The position numbers were made by a program, and so were the translations under genes. A stretch of 64,000 bases of DNA, taken from contig CALYOP010000008.1 in the NCBI GenBank assembly GCA_945266285.1, positions 62,001 through 126,000 on the forward strand, given 5' to 3'. This document shows, in pieces, positions 63,707 to 64,000 of the stretch (position 1 is its first letter; each line of letters starts with the position of its first letter). A model generated the notes under the pieces. It was not told the DNA's origin. It ran no database searches and worked only from the letters and a program-made list of their open reading frames with translations. The stretch comes from an uncultured Commensalibacter sp. Lineage in GTDB: Bacteria; Pseudomonadota; Alphaproteobacteria; Acetobacterales; Acetobacteraceae.

Positions 63707-64000
63707 ATGAAGTCTATTTTCAATATTTTCAAAATTGGTGTAGGCCCTTCAAGTTCACATACCGTCGGACCCATGCGTGCCAGTAAGATTTTTATCGATG
63801 AACTGATTAGTAAAAATCTGATGCCATCAGTAACTTCAATTGTTGCAGATGTTTATGGTTCTTTAGCCCTGACTGGTAGAGGTCACCAAACCGATAACGC
63901 GATTATTATGGGACTGGCAGGAAATCAACCTGATACCGTAGATGTTGATCATATTCCATCATTTATCGAGCAGGTTAAACAAACCAAAAAACTACCGATT
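63707..64000 (+). CDS. sdaA: L-serine dehydratase (start only; cut by the window edge)
   Basis: 98 codons from ATG 63707 to the edge. The N terminus IFKIGVGPSSSHTVGPMRAS is the diagnostic beginning of the iron-sulfur L-serine dehydratases of the SdaA/SdaB type; VYGSLALTGRGHQTDNAI follows. The enzyme turns serine into pyruvate and ammonia. A GGGAAG Shine-Dalgarno precedes the ATG, and sdaC ends 43 bp upstream, so they form an operon. Whether it should be called sdaA or sdaB is not clear. Confidence 0.9.
   Translation, partial: MKSIFNIFKIGVGPSSSHTVGPMRASKIFIDELISKNLMPSVTSIVADVYGSLALTGRGHQTDNAIIMGLAGNQPDTVDVDHIPSFIEQVKQTKKLPI

Overview
The window is a compact AT-rich (by eye roughly 37% GC) bacterial chromosome segment. 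Gene content and order are alphaproteobacterial: aroE-coaE-dnaQ, uvrC-pgsA, guaB next to rsmB, rlmE next to a Ppx/GppA phosphatase, and nrdR-nusB-thiL. The mix fits an AT-rich member of the Acetobacteraceae, such as an insect-gut symbiont of the Commensalibacter type. That assignment is an inference from composition and synteny, not a database match. I see no phage, insertion sequence, CRISPR array or rRNA operon. One tRNA gene, tRNA-Gln(CUG), is present.

Layout. Positions 1-4360 hold biotin synthesis: a BioC-BioD fusion (cut by the left edge), a BioH-like esterase and bioF on the minus strand, facing bioA. Positions 4383-37826 are mostly housekeeping: phospholipid synthesis, DNA repair (uvrC, an ExoIII-type nuclease, uvrD), rRNA and tRNA methyltransferases, guaB, glf, prfC, rpsD, cysS, a MATE pump, a double cold-shock-domain protein, dnaQ-coaE-aroE, prmA, an M24 peptidase and an NAD-type isocitrate dehydrogenase. 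The RadC homologue here has lost its JAMM metal-binding motif. Positions 37968-46268 carry two coiled-coil lipoproteins, an exported carboxylesterase, and a divergent gdhA / putA pair that together convert proline to glutamate and then 2-oxoglutarate.

The most unusual region is a tight seven-gene minus-strand operon at 46327-58444. In transcription order it encodes SrfB (actin/Hsp70-fold ATPase motifs), SrfC (P-loop GTPase motifs), a single-pass membrane protein with Sel1-like repeats, a Tat-exported von Willebrand A protein, an ABC ATPase, an FtsX/MacB-type permease, and an exported FGE/sulfatase-modifying-factor-fold protein without the catalytic cysteines. The last four resemble the envelope part of the Pseudomonas type VI secretion signalling module (TagT, TagS, TagR and the vWA part of PpkA). 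Here there is no kinase and no type VI gene in view, and SrfB/SrfC sit in front. A perfect 20-bp tandem repeat lies just upstream of the operon.

Positions 58445-64000 contain a 709-bp gap with one possible 57-codon gene, then purU, thiL-nusB-nrdR, and a serine uptake/deamination pair (sdaC and the start of sdaA) cut by the right edge. Catabolism of proline, glutamate and serine, together with biotin synthesis, would suit an amino-acid-using gut commensal (inference).
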